The notes below the pieces were generated by a model that had not been told where the DNA came from, made no database searches, and worked only from the letters and a program-made list of their open reading frames with translations. 64,000 nt of DNA from Haemonchus contortus (taxonomy: Eukaryota > Nematoda > Chromadorea > Rhabditida > Trichostrongylidae), in contig LS997567.1 of NCBI GenBank assembly GCA_000469685.2, positions 38,281,005 through 38,345,004 on the forward strand. Direction: 5' to 3'. Of the stretch, positions 50,452 through 62,235 are shown one piece after another. The position numbers and the translations under genes are program-made. The stretch's first letter is position 1, and each line of letters begins with the position of its first letter.

Positions 50452-53400
50452 ATGGTAAATGATCCCAGCAGATTAGCAACGAAGCTTCGTAGAGCGTCCC
50501 CAGGTGGCGGATAGAGGACTTAATCGCCGATCAAAAGTCGCTAGTACTTGCCCAGAGACGCAGGTGGATTCAGGGGATGGACTCCCTGATTCTGTTGTGC
50601 TGGTCGATATACCTTCTGTTTCTCGCAGGCGTATTCACGCATACGTATGTGGAGAGCCTGTGGATGCGGTTGGTATCCTGCCCATCGACTCAACCAAAAG
50701 CATTCAAGTGACTGCGAAGTATCTGGGAGGCGATTCGGGGCCGCCTCCAAAAACAAAGCCTCTCATCCACTTTGGGATGGCCTGGCAAGCCCCCGGAGTC
50801 AATAGCCCCCACGTCAGAGCCTGGCAAGCTGCACGTAGGGTATCTTCACGCCAAAAACAGTAATAGAAATGGGCCTCATTCCCCTGAACCTGAGGGAGCC
50901 CCAATACGTCAGCGCTGGGTAGGACTGCCGGGGAGAGGCTGCTAAAATCTTAGAGCCAAAACAGGCTGCACAAAAGGAGAAGGACTAAGATGACGATCTG
51001 TTCTTTCATGGCTCGGACGCTTGCATCGAAAACGTGTGCAGAAGATCTGATGATGCAGGCTAGTAAGATCAAGTACGTCATCGGACTGACCGAGAGGGAA
51101 GGCGTCGCTCGCTACACGCTGTATTTGAGAATGGAGAACTAGTCCTTGAAACATGCGACGGAAGAGGCGTCGGCGGCGTAGGTGTCCTCGTAAAAACGCA
51201 CTTGGCCATGAACATCAATTCGTACGGAAGTCTAACAACCCAAATCGGACGTTTGCGATTGAGAAGGCGTGGCTCAATCCGAGCTCTAGCCGTCTTCATT
51301 GCCTGCGCACCAACATCAAGCTACGAAGGAGAGGAGTTGGAAGCATTTAATATGAATCTGGAGAGGCTCTATAGAGAGGACCGCATTTTCTTAATAGTCA
51401 TCGTCGATGATTTTAACGCCAATATTGGCCCCTAGAAAAGTGCTGAAGAGCTCCACATCGGGACTCACGGAATGAAATGGAATGAGCAGGGTGAAAGGCT
51501 GTCTGAGTTTATCATGTCGATCCACACCATCCATGGACACTCGCAATTCTAGAAGCCCTCTCAGTTGCGATGGAAATGGGAGTCACCCGGTGGACAGTTC
51601 CTCAATGGAATAGACCACATCTTCAAACGGAGGTTTTGCCTAGCTGACGTCGCTGTTGTCCCGAAGTTCTACACGGGATCGGACCATCGTCTCCTCCGCG
51701 CTAGATTCTGCTTTCCAGTGCGTGGAGAGAGAGCCATGAAGTTAAGGAAACGAAGCCCCAAGACTTCTCTTAAGTGGGACCACATTGCTTCCTATGAGAG
51801 TGATTGGGAAGATTAGGTTGTCGACAACATCGATGAAGAATACAACCGGCTCGTCTATCATCTTCATGGTTGTGCTGGGAAAGCAGAGAGTCTACAAGTA
51901 GCCAGCGTGAAAGCGCGCTTTGCAGGCATTCATCAACAAACGTCCGAACTTGCGAAGCTATTCAGAGAAACGATAAAGGAAGATCTGAAGGAGAGACGAG
52001 TAGCAGTTATAGATGAAGCCGCCGAGGCTGGGAAGAGCCTTCGCAAAGCTCGACGGAGCTTCGCCATTTTCAAGACCAAGATGACTTCCCTTTGTCGTCC
52101 CTATGGAACAGTTACTGCATCTCGAGGGGCAGTTGAGAGGGTCATCCACATCTTCTTCTCAGATCTCTTCGACAGCTACGTCTACCTGCCTCCCCACCAT
52201 CTCAAGTAAGAAGAATATATCGCTCCTTCGGTTCTCCCTTCTGAAATGCGACATGCCATCACGTCGATGAAGAACTGTACAGTGCCCGGTCCCGATAGGA
52301 TCATACCAGAACATCTGAAGAGTCTTCCACCAGTTATCGTCAGAATTCTGGCTAGGCTCTTCACGCGGTACCTGTCAGAAGGCAAAGTGCCCACGTGGAA
52401 AACTAGCATGATTGTGTTACTGCATAAAAAGGGAGATCCAGACGATATTGGCAATTATCGCCCAATCTGGTATCTGTAATCAGCAGGCTTTTCACTCGCA
52501 TCATCTTGAAAGGATTGGCACGATGAAGAACAACCATGCGAGCAAGCGGGGTTTCGGAGAGGGTAGTACAACGATCTTAACCGCACTCACAAGACTCATT
52601 GAGGTATCGCGAGAGTACAAAATGCCGTTATGCTCGAGTTCATCGATTTGAAGAAAGCCTCGGATACCGTTGAGACATTAGGCCCTGGGCAACAAGAGTG
52701 TTCCTATTCAATATATAATATAATATAATAAACACCGAACACCGAGCAGGCGGAACGAATGCTGGCCGAGTTTGACAATGCTTGTGCAATGCTTGTGGAA
52801 AGATCGCTTTGAGACTGAACCTAACGAAGACGATGTTCATGGAAAACGGATTGGTGCCTGATGCTCCCTTCACGCTAAACGGAAAGAATATCTCTGAATG
52901 CTCTAGCTTTGTGTATCGAGGTCGGGAAGTCAACATGATGAACGACCTAGCTCCGGAGCTGTGCAGAAGGAAACGCGCCGCGTGGGGAGCATTTAAGAAT
53001 ATCGAGGGAGTAGAGAAGAAGACAAAGAACATCCGGCACCGCGCTCGCTTATTCGACACTGTTGTCCTTCCTGCTTTGACGTACGCCCCGGAGGCTTGAA
53101 CTCTACGAAAACAGGATGAGCATGTTGTCAGCTTTACTCAACACGCTTTGGAAAGGACGAATCTCCCTGTGCGTGTACGCAAGTGCAGAAGGGAATCCGG
53201 AGTTCCGAGCTCCGTCATTGAATGAAGATCAGCGATGCCGTTGGCTGCGCCGAGAATCGAAGATCGGTTGGGCGATATAGTGGTGACCGTTGGACCAGGG
53301 CGGTTACTGACTGGATCCCGCTTGACGCCAAACGAACACCAGGACGACCGTCGGCCCTTTCGTCAGACTTCTTCACGAAAGCTCTGAACGAAAGGATTGG

Positions 53401-53533
53401 ACCTCATGTTCCTGAAACGAGGACGATCCTTTGGGCCACTCTGGCTCGTGACAGGGACGAATGGAGACGTTACCGGCGCCCGCTCGAGGAATTCGATGAT
53501 TAGCGGGACGACAGGTGATACAGGTGATGGTAA
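50452..53533 (+). mobile_element. RTE-like retrotransposon (lineage 2) with 7-bp target duplication
   Basis: The body is 50459-53526, flanked by ATGGTAA (50452-50458 and 53527-53533). The 3' end is GACAGGTGATACAGGTG, the same tail as the lineage 1 element. It lies in intron 2 of gene copy B in gene orientation, inside the same palindrome arm as the copy A element but about 10 bp further along. Confidence 0.82.
50985..53503 (+). pseudogene. RTE polyprotein remains with reverse-transcriptase core deleted
   Basis: Endonuclease pieces: ARTLASKTCAEDLMMQASKI (about 51008), GSLTTQIGRLRLRRRG and AFIACAPTSSYEGEE-like sequence (51200-51350), DFNANIGP, SLRWTWESPGG-like and RFCLADVAVVPKFYTGSDHR (51620-51690). 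Reverse transcriptase: APGPDRIxPEHLKSLPP-like (52275-52330), LLHKKGDPDDIGNYRPI (52420). At about 52680-52740 the sequence jumps from the KKASDTVET block to EQAERMLAEFDNAC, losing the FADD catalytic box. C-terminal motifs include RRKRAAWGAFKNIEGVEKKT and [18 protein letters not shown]. Frameshifts throughout; dead. Confidence 0.88.
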
Positions 53534-56500
53534 GTAATTTACCAGTCATAAATGAAGCAGTTGCTAAACAATCACACCCTGCGAATTTATGTCCATTAGC
53601 ACATCCACTCAAACTTAGCGTACAATTCATAAACAGTTCGCGAGATTCTCGTTTAGTTCTGTACAAATTTTTAGCTCTACGCCCTGTTCAAAAACTGCTT
53701 CATTTATGACTCAATTATTATGCGAAACGAATTGAACCAGTTCGACTTACCAGAAACGAATCTCATACAAGACGGCATTTGTACTGGAGATAATCATCCA
53801 CTTTACATAATTCACACAAACAAAGCAAGAAATTCCTTTTTCGCGTGAACTATATTTACTCTTCAACAGTCTCAATCCGATTTTAAGGTTGTATGAGTTT
53901 CAAGTCGAACTCAGTCGGATGGGAAGTTTTAACTGCTCTTAATATAGTGGTGGTAGGCGTGATGGTGGGAGCAGCTGTCCATTGCCTTTGTTCACGCTCT
54001 GTATATTCTCCATTCTTACAATAGCTAGAAAACCCTGTCTGAAGCGAGATCAATCAGTGGTTGCAAGACGTCCAAATGGTGACTCCTTTTCCCCACTCTA
54101 TGATCCACTTCTATTGGTAAAGCTCTCGAAGCCGGCAAAAACGATGAACCCTGTTAAGGCTTCGGACTTTTTACATATATTATCTGCTATTTCTTTTTTT
54201 TTTTCAAGAAGGTCGTGACACCTCGACCTTTATGGTGACAATGAGTTCTACCGTGACTGTTATGGAGATTTTGGTGGAAGGCGTGAGTTCAATCATTTGC
54301 CTTTTATACTTCTTGTGTAACAGTTTTGTCCTTGTTTAGGGAGACATTACCGAAGAAATCGAAAAAATGATTAGGAGCTGTCACTTATCTATGGTTGGAC
54401 AAGAACGCGACAAAGAGGATGGGAAAAGAGTTTCCGCCGAGGATGGAGCAAAAGACGTGAAAGAGACTCAAGAAAAGGTCTTTGCTAAGAGCGAACAAGA
54501 CAAAAAAGAAATCGGAGTTCAAGTTTCTGTTAAGATAGATAGAGAAGAAGGTGAAAAAGTTACCAAGAAGGAAGTTCTCGCTGAGGATGGAGAGTTAGGC
54601 GGAGAAAAGGATGGAGATAAAGCTCTCGCCGAGAATGAAGAAGCAGATATAAAGGAGAAGTTCTCCACTAAAGATGGAGATGAAGGAGAAAAAGAGGTCG
54701 ATGAAATTGTTGCTGCCAAAGATGGCGAAAAAGGTGAGAAGGAGACTGAAGAAAGTGTTCCCGCTAAGGATGGAGAGGGAGACGGAGAAGAGCCCGCAGA
54801 AAATGTTACCACTAAAAGTGGCGAAGAAGACGAAAAACTGACGGCAGAGAAAGTCGCCAAAGATGGAGAAGAAAACGGAGAGGACAACGAAAATGAGGTT
54901 TTCGTAAAGGATGAGGGAGAAGTAGAGAAAGAGGTCGTGGAAGGTGTTGCGGCCAAGGATGACAAAGAAGGCGAAAAGGCTACCACAGACAGTGTCGCTA
55001 AGGATGCAGAGGAAGGCGGAGAAGGTAATGGAGATGAGATTCTCACCAAGGATGGGGAAGAAGAAGCGGAAGAGGTCGTAGAAGTTGTTCTCGCTAAGAT
55101 TGTAGAAGAAAAAGATGAAAAAGTTTTTGAGAGGAAAATTTCCGCCGAGCAAGGAGAAAAAGACGGAGAGGAGAATGGAGATGAAGATTCTGCTAAGGTT
55201 GGAGGAGATGGTGAAAAAGCGACTCCGGAGGATGTCGTTAAGAATGATGAAGAAGGCGAAGGAGAGAACATCGAATATGCTCCCATCAACAATGGAGTGG
55301 AAGGCGAAAAAGGGATGGGTGATTATATTTTCGTTAAGGATGAAAAAGAAGCCGAGGGAGCAACCGGTGAGCATATTTTCGAAGAACATGAAGAAGACGA
55401 TGAAAATATGATGGGAGATTATGTTCTCGGTAAGGATATATTTAAAGAATATTGGAAAGCTACCAGAAATAATGTTTTCTTTAAGAACAATTGCGAGATG
55501 AATCCGAATGCTGAGGAGAACGACGGGATATATGATGAGTGAGTGAGCTCCTGTACCTGTAGATTGCTATGGCCGTGTTGTTGTTGTTATGGGTAGCCTT
55601 CTGTTTTGCTGTACTGAGTAGATACTGTATTATGTTGTTCTGTTCTGTATGTTATATTCTGTATTATGTTTTTTGATAAACTTGTAGAAGAGTGTCGGTT
55701 TTAATAGGCAGCACTTTCGTTTTGAAGCACCATTGTTCCGCCGTATAACAGATATGGTCGTGCTCATGCGTGTACCCTTGGTTATATAGGTGAGATGAAG
55801 GGTTTAACGATGAAGAGTGTGGTCAGTTCTCTCTGAATCTCGCGTCTCGCCACATCCGTTTGCGAGCTGTGAACGGGAGGGCCTAGTGGATGATATGATA
55901 CGGTAACCGAATCACTGCCGCTTACCGTGAGAATTCAGGGAGTACCGCCACTCAAGTGACTTGAACAAATGAAGCTAGAATTGTGTAGGTTGCCCGACTA
56001 TGAGGTGAAGCACTTGGGAATGTTCTCCCTTTAGTTGCCATTTAAAAAGGGCATTTTGCAAGAAATACAATTTTTTGGAGGTAGGTGATTGTATATTGGC
56101 CAACCACCGCAAATCATTGGATGGACCGCATGTCCACTACGATTAGGAATCGAAGTTGAATGTGGGAGCGCACACTTCAGACGGGATTAATTGGCTTTCA
56201 TCGCACTATTTTCCCCTTATCGTCCATTTTTCATCATAATCTGGGTTGCCCAAAATTATCGTGAACTAAGCCTTTGAATCACTTGAAGTTTCACCTTGGC
56301 AAAAGCCTGCATCTTCACTGCTCAATAAACCACTCCCCTCTTGAGAGTAAGTGGCTTTTTCAATTGCGGTCGCCGCCTGACGATGTGGACCAGCCAATGG
56401 CAACTAGCCATGAGTGGAGACTGGCCACTCATGGGGCAGCCGACTACCGTGTCACCAAGCTCTGCGCGTCGCGGCGAGATCGAGATCGAGCGCTAATAAG

Positions 56501-58197
56501 TCTGAGCTCTCAGTGCGCTCATTGACTTCAACTAACAATCATTTCCTTACACTTACTCCGAACGAGTTCCGAAATTATGTGATGCACTAAATGTGTCAAA
56601 ATGCTAGAGGCAGCCACAGAGGGTGAGTCATCACTCTTGTTTGCTCTTCTTTCTTCTTGAATCCGGAATGCTGTGTATACATAATGTTGTGCTAGTGCAG
56701 CGGACTACGTAGAGGTACAAAAATACAGTATAACAGCCAGAAAATCAGACTCTCTTACCTGTTACATTACCTGGGAGTCAGAAGTGAAGCCAACAAAACA
56801 TTCATGAAAAACAATCACTCCAGGCTGCACGTGCGAAGGATGATTTTTCAACCATCATCGTCTTCACTTTCCAGCATTAAATTAAAATCGCTTTCGTACG
56901 CGAGAGGATAATCATTAAAATTCGGGATGTCACGGCTAAAACAGCGATACCAAGTGAAGCAAAATGTAAAGGGCACCATGTTTGGTTCCACGACATAACT
57001 TCAGTACACACATCGTCCCGTCGCACATATGACCCGTAAAAAAAGTTGTACATCACCCCTTATCCTACTTTTGAGGTGCAAACATGCGCATGAGCCTAGG
57101 ATACAGCCTAGCTGTTTTTTATTCCATCCATGTGTCCGTCTTGGGGAGACTTTTCTGTCTTTGAAGGAGCGAGCGCGATAGGCGACAAGCGGGTGACTCT
57201 TTGTGCATTGCGGCCAACCACTCACGCGCAACTGCGGCGTCGCGAGTATGTAGCCGTCTCTTATTGCCTGCTGCCTATCTGCAGCCTTCATCCTGCTCCT
57301 TCGAGCATTTTGCTCAGAAATTTGCACTTCACTCACTTCACTTCACTCGATACATACTTTCACACTCACAAACTGACGGGTCTGAACTAAATAACTTCCT
57401 CTAGTTTCAATAAGCCCTGCCGTAATATCGGTGAAATCTACTGCGGCTTTTGTTGAACAGCGTAGCGCTTGGATGCGACATGTTTCCAGAATGAAACGTT
57501 TCCGAAATGTTTGTTATTAATAATTATGGGGGAGCTGCAACGCTTCGATTATGTTACTTTCTCCATCTGGCTTCCAGAAATAGGGGCTAGTCGGACCAGG
57601 CGTCCATTTTCACTCACATTGCTTTTTTGGATTTACTCTATCAGCAAAACTTGGAAGTGGAGGGTCCCGACCTGAATATCCTAGGTTGACGCACGCGCAA
57701 CGTCGACGAAGCGGTCGCGTTGACATACTCCGTCTGTGTCCGCGCTTCGGCAGCTTCCTTCACCATGCCTCTCATCAAAGTCTATTCAGTTCTAGTCCAC
57801 CCTGTGTATGCAATCTGTACACAATACCTTCTAGCGTCAATCAATACATAGTAGGTATTGCCAAGGGAGCTCGGCGTACGGGCGCGCTATTGGTGCATTA
57901 TCACTAATCGATAAGCGATCCTGGTGGATACTCATCTTTACATTTTCCATTTAGCCTTCTTCGCCAATTTTTTTTCGCCTATACATTATGCTACTAATCA
58001 GATACGTAAACTTTTGCTTGTGATTAATAGAAAATGCTTCTTTGGATTCGTGGTGATTATTTTGTGTCCGTCAAAATAAATTTTATACCTTGATCGCTGT
58101 GGTCTTCAACGAAATCTTACGTAAATCAAAACTAAGTTCGTGTTCGTGTCAGTTACTTATCTTCAAACTTTCTGTATAAGAACAGATCGCTATAGAA

Positions 58198-61100
58198 ATG
58201 TTTGCGAGACGATCCAACGCTATTCGCCTAGGACCCAAGTGCCACTTTTGGTTAGTTGTTCAGTATATCACTATTTTTATTATATTTTGGATGTTATGCA
58301 CTATGCTGTTACTCAAAGCTTCCTGTCATTTCAGTGGCAAGGCCGTGGCCTCACGAAGTCTGTTCTTCTGTTTCGAATGTCTTCCGATGATAATCGACTT
58401 TGCCGATGTCGTTATGAGCGATGCTCTCTCCCAGAGGGGAGCCCAACGGCTTTGTAGCAGATGTCATGTATGTTTTCTAAGACTTGTACTTGAAGAACGG
58501 GAAGGAAAAAAAAGGAAAATTGAAGCGAGTGATCACTTAGCATAGGTCTCTAGTCTTCTACAAGTTAATATTTGGTCTAGTCGAAGTGTGTTTAAATTTA
58601 GGCCGTTCTGAAAGCTGGTCTCGTTCCAAAGCTCGTTACAAACTGCATTCGATCGTTTCGTTCTGACTTTGCAAGAGAGGAAGACGGTAAGATTGTTAAT
58701 TTGGAATGCTTCATAAGGGGTAGCCCTTTTTGCATGCTTCAAGAATCGAAAACTCCTCTAAGACTAAAGAAATTATGTTGTATAATCTCATTGCATAGTG
58801 TCTTTGACCAATCAATTATTTGGCAATGTCAAAACTACATCTCTTCAAGTTCTTGGCGTGTCCGCTCGTGCAATAGGCAGCGATGATTCATTCATCTGTA
58901 CTGTTCATCATGCTATTCCAAACCTTCGTAAAAGCAGACGGTGCCACTAGAACCGAGTTAGATTCAGATTTGAGGGGCAGTTTCCTCTTAGAGCCTGCAA
59001 TCGCGGTGTAGTTATGAATGTCCATAGCGTACAACTGACTACAGTAAGCTGCCTGCGTGCAATGTGTTCGTCTTGTAGCGAATGGTGCTTCCCCGAGTAT
59101 GGGTACATCGACTTGTCCAGGCGGGGTTTCATGCCGTAAATCGTGCGGCAGAATGCAGTTGAGGTTTGGGCGATTCTGCTGCCATTTCTGCTGAGGCGTC
59201 TTCATAATGTGTTAAAGTATAAGTAGCATTCTGTTTCCAAGACAGGGAATACTCCATGTCCACTGAATCATATCTCATTTATTTCTTTTTGTGCGGAGTC
59301 ATTTCACTTCTGTTACTATTTTACAAACTCTGGTAGCCACGTGTTGCCAAACAGAATGTTTACTCGCCTCCCAACTATGTCTACTCTAGGTACAAGATAT
59401 GGCTGAAGCTTAGGTGGGGGCATTATTTCGATGTTTTCATTTTCTTCCACTACGATTTCAAGATGACATTACGGTACCGCTAAGTGTCAGGGGAGCGAGT
59501 GATTTGTTTGAGTACGTGTGATCCTCTTATTATCTTCTCTTTTTACTGGTTGTCGTGGATAAATCGCTTGCATCACTGAAATCTGCGGCGTCCGTCAAAA
59601 ATCGCGGGCTGACGCGCCGCGGGCGACAGCTGCGGCGCGACCGACCGATGCGCGCGACGAAGCGCATCCATTTATGAAACTTATTGTTTTGCTTGTATAA
59701 CATCGTCTGAGTTCTGTGAGGAAATTCGAAGACAATCCAAGATTTTTTCTTGACTTCTTGACTCCATTTTCGCTTTGTGAAGGTGCGTAGAAAAAAAGTA
59801 TTTGGGAGGGCCTCGTGCAGTTCAGTACAAATTTTAGTTCTACGTCCTGTTTAAGACCTGCTTCCTATATTACCGGTAATTCGCTTATCATGCTAAACGG
59901 CGTGCGTCATTTTTACTCACCAGAAAAGCACCTGGTTCAAGACGGGACTTGTACTGGAGGTAATAATCCGTTTCACTCCGGTCGTTCACCAAGCTAACAA
60001 TTTCTTTTCTCACGCGAACTCTGTTTACGTCTTCAATAAATTTAATCTAATTTCAAGGATGTATGATTTTCGGTTATTCCGAGTCGAATTCAGTCTGATG
60101 GAAGTTCCTAACTGGGAGATGGGAGTCAGAATAGGGCGGGAGGCGTGATAGTGCTAGTAGTTGTTCATTGCCTTTGGTCACGCTCTGTATATCCTCTAAT
60201 CTTTACATCAGCTAGTAACCCTTGTCTGAGCCAGGCCTAAAAGTGGTTGGAGAACGTCCAGAAAGTGGCTCATTTTCCCCACTCTATAATCCACTTCTAC
60301 TGGTAAAGCTCATGAAGCAAGCAGAAACGATGAATCCTGTAAATGCTCTGGATTTTTTTCATCTATATTATCTGCAATTTCTTTTTTTTTTCAAGAAGGC
60401 CGTGACACATCGTCCACCACGGTGCCTATGAGTTCTATTGTGAGTGTTATGGAAATTTTAGTGGAAGAGGTAAGTTTAATCTTCCGTTTTTATACTTCTT
60501 ATGTATCAATGGCGTCCATGTCTAGGGCGACACTGACGAAGAAGTCGAAAAAATGATTGGAAGGTGTAGACATTTGGCTATGGTGGGAGAAGAGCGCGAC
60601 AATGAGAGTGGAAAAAATGCTTCCGAAAAGGATGGAGAAGAAGGAGAAAAAGAGATGGTAGAAAATGTCGCTTCCAAGGATGGCGAGGAAGACGGAGAGG
60701 TTGGAGAAAATATTCTCGCCAAGGATGGAGACGGAGACAGTGAAGAGACCGCATCTGAAGCATCCGAGGAGGAAGGAAAAGAAGGCGAAAAAGTTACGGC
60801 AGGGGATGTTTTCGCTATGGATTTGGAGGAAGACGGGGAAGTGAACGGAGACGAGGATTTCGCCATGGATGAAGAAGTGGGCAAAAAAGAAGTAGAAAAT
60901 GTTGCCGATAAGAATGGAAATGCCAGGGACGCCGAGGACGGAGAAGAATGTGAAAATGTGGCTGCGAATAACGTTTCCGCCATGGATGGAGAAGAAAACG
61001 GAGAGCAGGACGAAGATGAGGTCTTCGCCAAAGATGGAGAAGCAGGAGTAACAGAGGTTGTGGAAGATGTGTTCGCCAATTCAGCAGAAGAAGTACGTGG

Positions 61101-61800
61101 GAAAGCCCCCACAGAGAATGCTTCTGCTAAGGATGGTGAAGAAGGCGAAAAAGGGAATGTAGATGAAGTTTTTGCTAAGGATGGAGAGGAAGTCAAAGAG
61201 GAGACTGGAGATAAACTTCTTACCGAGGATGGAAATGATGACGATAAAGCGAATGCAGAGAATGTCGCTGAGGATGGAGGAGACGAAGAGAAGGATGGAA
61301 ATGAAGTTCTTGCTAAGGATGGAGAGGAAGTCAAAGAAGAGAATGGAGATAAAGTTCCCACCAAGGATGGAAATGATGACGAAAAAGCTAATGCAGAGAA
61401 TGTTGCAAAGGATGGAGGAGACGGAGAGGAGAATGGAGATGAAGTTCTTGCTAAGGATGGAGGAGATGGTGAAAAAACGACCGCAGAAAATGTCGTTGAG
61501 GATTGTGGAGAAGGCGAAGAAGAGATCACCGAATATGCTCCCATCAAGGATGGAAAGGAAGGCGAAAAAGGGATGGGTGATTATATTTTGGTTAAGGATG
61601 AAAACGAAGCCGAGGGAGCAAGCGGAGAGCATATTTTCGATAAGGATGAAGAAGACGATGAAAATATGATGGGAGATTATGTCCTCGGTAAGGATATATT
61701 TAGAGAAGGTTGGAAAGCTACTAAGGATAATGTTTTCTTTAAGAACAATTGCGAGATGAATCCGAATGCTAAGGAGAACGACGGGATATATAATGAGTGA
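58198..61800 (+). CDS. Secreted saposin-like protein with acidic repeat tail, copy C
   Basis: Best-preserved copy. Exon 1 58198-58467 (90 codons, phase 0), exon 2 58602-58686 (85 nt, phase 1 end), exon 3 60396-60469 (74 nt), exon 4 60526-61800. The start MFARRSNAIR is followed by a hydrophobic segment (FWLVVQYITIFIIFWMLC), then FFCFEC...DFADVVMSDAL...LCSRC and, in exon 2, LVPKLVTNC, a saposin-like pattern. Exon 4 gives 424 residues, mostly Glu/Asp/Lys/Gly. It includes a 46-residue unit repeated at 61163 and 61301, with a third start at 61439 (138-bp period). The C-terminus has GMGDYI, ENMMGDYV and NNCEMNPNAKEND. A secreted or surface role is inferred from the signal segment only; alternatives are a type II membrane protein or a zinc-ribbon protein. 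Confidence 0.65.
61163..61450 (+). repeat. 138-bp coding tandem repeat in exon 4 of copy C
   Basis: ATGAAGTT(T/C)TTGCTAAGG recurs at 61163, 61301 and 61439. The two complete units encode EVFAKDGEEVKEETGDK... and EVLAKDGEEVKEENGDK..., 46 residues each, so the repeat stays in frame. Unequal exchange of this kind explains the different tail lengths (265, 400 and 424 residues in exon 4). Confidence 0.9.
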
Positions 61801-62235
61801 GCTGCTGTACCTGGAGATTGCTATGGCCGTGTTGTTGCTGTTATGTGTAGCCTTCTGTTTTGCTGTACTGAGTAGATACTGTATTATGTTGTTCTGTTCT
61901 GTATATTATGTTCTGTATTGTGTTTTTTTGTGTTTCTTGATGAACTTGTGGAAGAGTGTCGGTTTTAATAGACAGCACTTTCGTTTTGAAACACTATTGA
62001 TCCGCATTTTAACAGACACGGTCGTACTCATGCGTGTACCCTTGGTTATTGAGGTGAGATGAAGTGTCCAACTATGGAGGGTGTGGTAAGTTCTCTTAAT
62101 GTCGCGTCTCGCCACATCCGTTCGCGAGCTTTGAACGGGAGGGTTCGAATTCCTGGTAGAGGATACGATACGGTGACTGAATCACTGCCGTTTACCGTGG
62201 GGATTCAGGGAGTACCGCCACCCAACTGACCTGGG

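Larger units (their letters stand above)
48433..55542 (+). pseudogene. Secreted saposin-like protein with acidic tail, copy B (frameshift in exon 1)
   Basis: Same architecture as copy A: exon 1 48433-48707, exon 2 48850-48934 (85 nt), exon 3 54209-54282 (74 nt), exon 4 54340-55542. Exon 1 keeps the hydrophobic start (CRFWLVVQYITLFITFCMLC) and the Cys-rich domain (FFCTDC...LCCRC). It is 275 nt where A has 276, because of a one-base loss between them near 48555-48570. Either the copy is broken or the base is a sequence error. Exons 2-4 remain open and in phase. Exon 4 encodes about 400 residues of acidic repeats and the conserved end (GMGDYIF, ENMMGDYV, NNCEMNPNAEEND). Intron 2 contains the second RTE. 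Confidence 0.58.
40850..55880 (+). repeat. Segmental duplication unit B
   Basis: Starts with a repeat of the unit A start (GAAACAAAGGCTGTG at 40856 against 21439; CACCGTCACCCACC at 41019). It proceeds through blocks homologous to unit A (43640-43700, 45180-45300, 47180-47320, 47800-50300) to gene copy B and its 3' flank. It is longer than unit C because of an RTE, a piggyBac-like element, several F1/F2 MITEs and a unit-specific foldback. 41190-43600 holds only such repeats, with no gene. Confidence 0.7.
55880..62230 (+). repeat. Segmental duplication unit C
   Basis: The most compact unit. Its start coincides with the 3' flank of gene copy B (GAATCACTGCCGCTTACCG, 55909). It proceeds through TTCACCTTGGCAAAAGCC (56289), the F1/F2-related segment (57165-57260), the CCGTAATATCGGTGAAATC block (57419), gene copy C and the same 3' flank, which is then interrupted at about 62235 by a CR1-like fragment. 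No RTE and no left palindrome arm. Confidence 0.75.

Noticed and set aside
54519..55389. Minus-strand frames of 257 and 264 codons, Ser/Phe/Pro-rich
   Set aside because: Mirror frames of the acidic plus-strand exon. Lack of stops follows from its GAA/GAT-rich codons. The same happens at 32591-32944 and 60522-61632.
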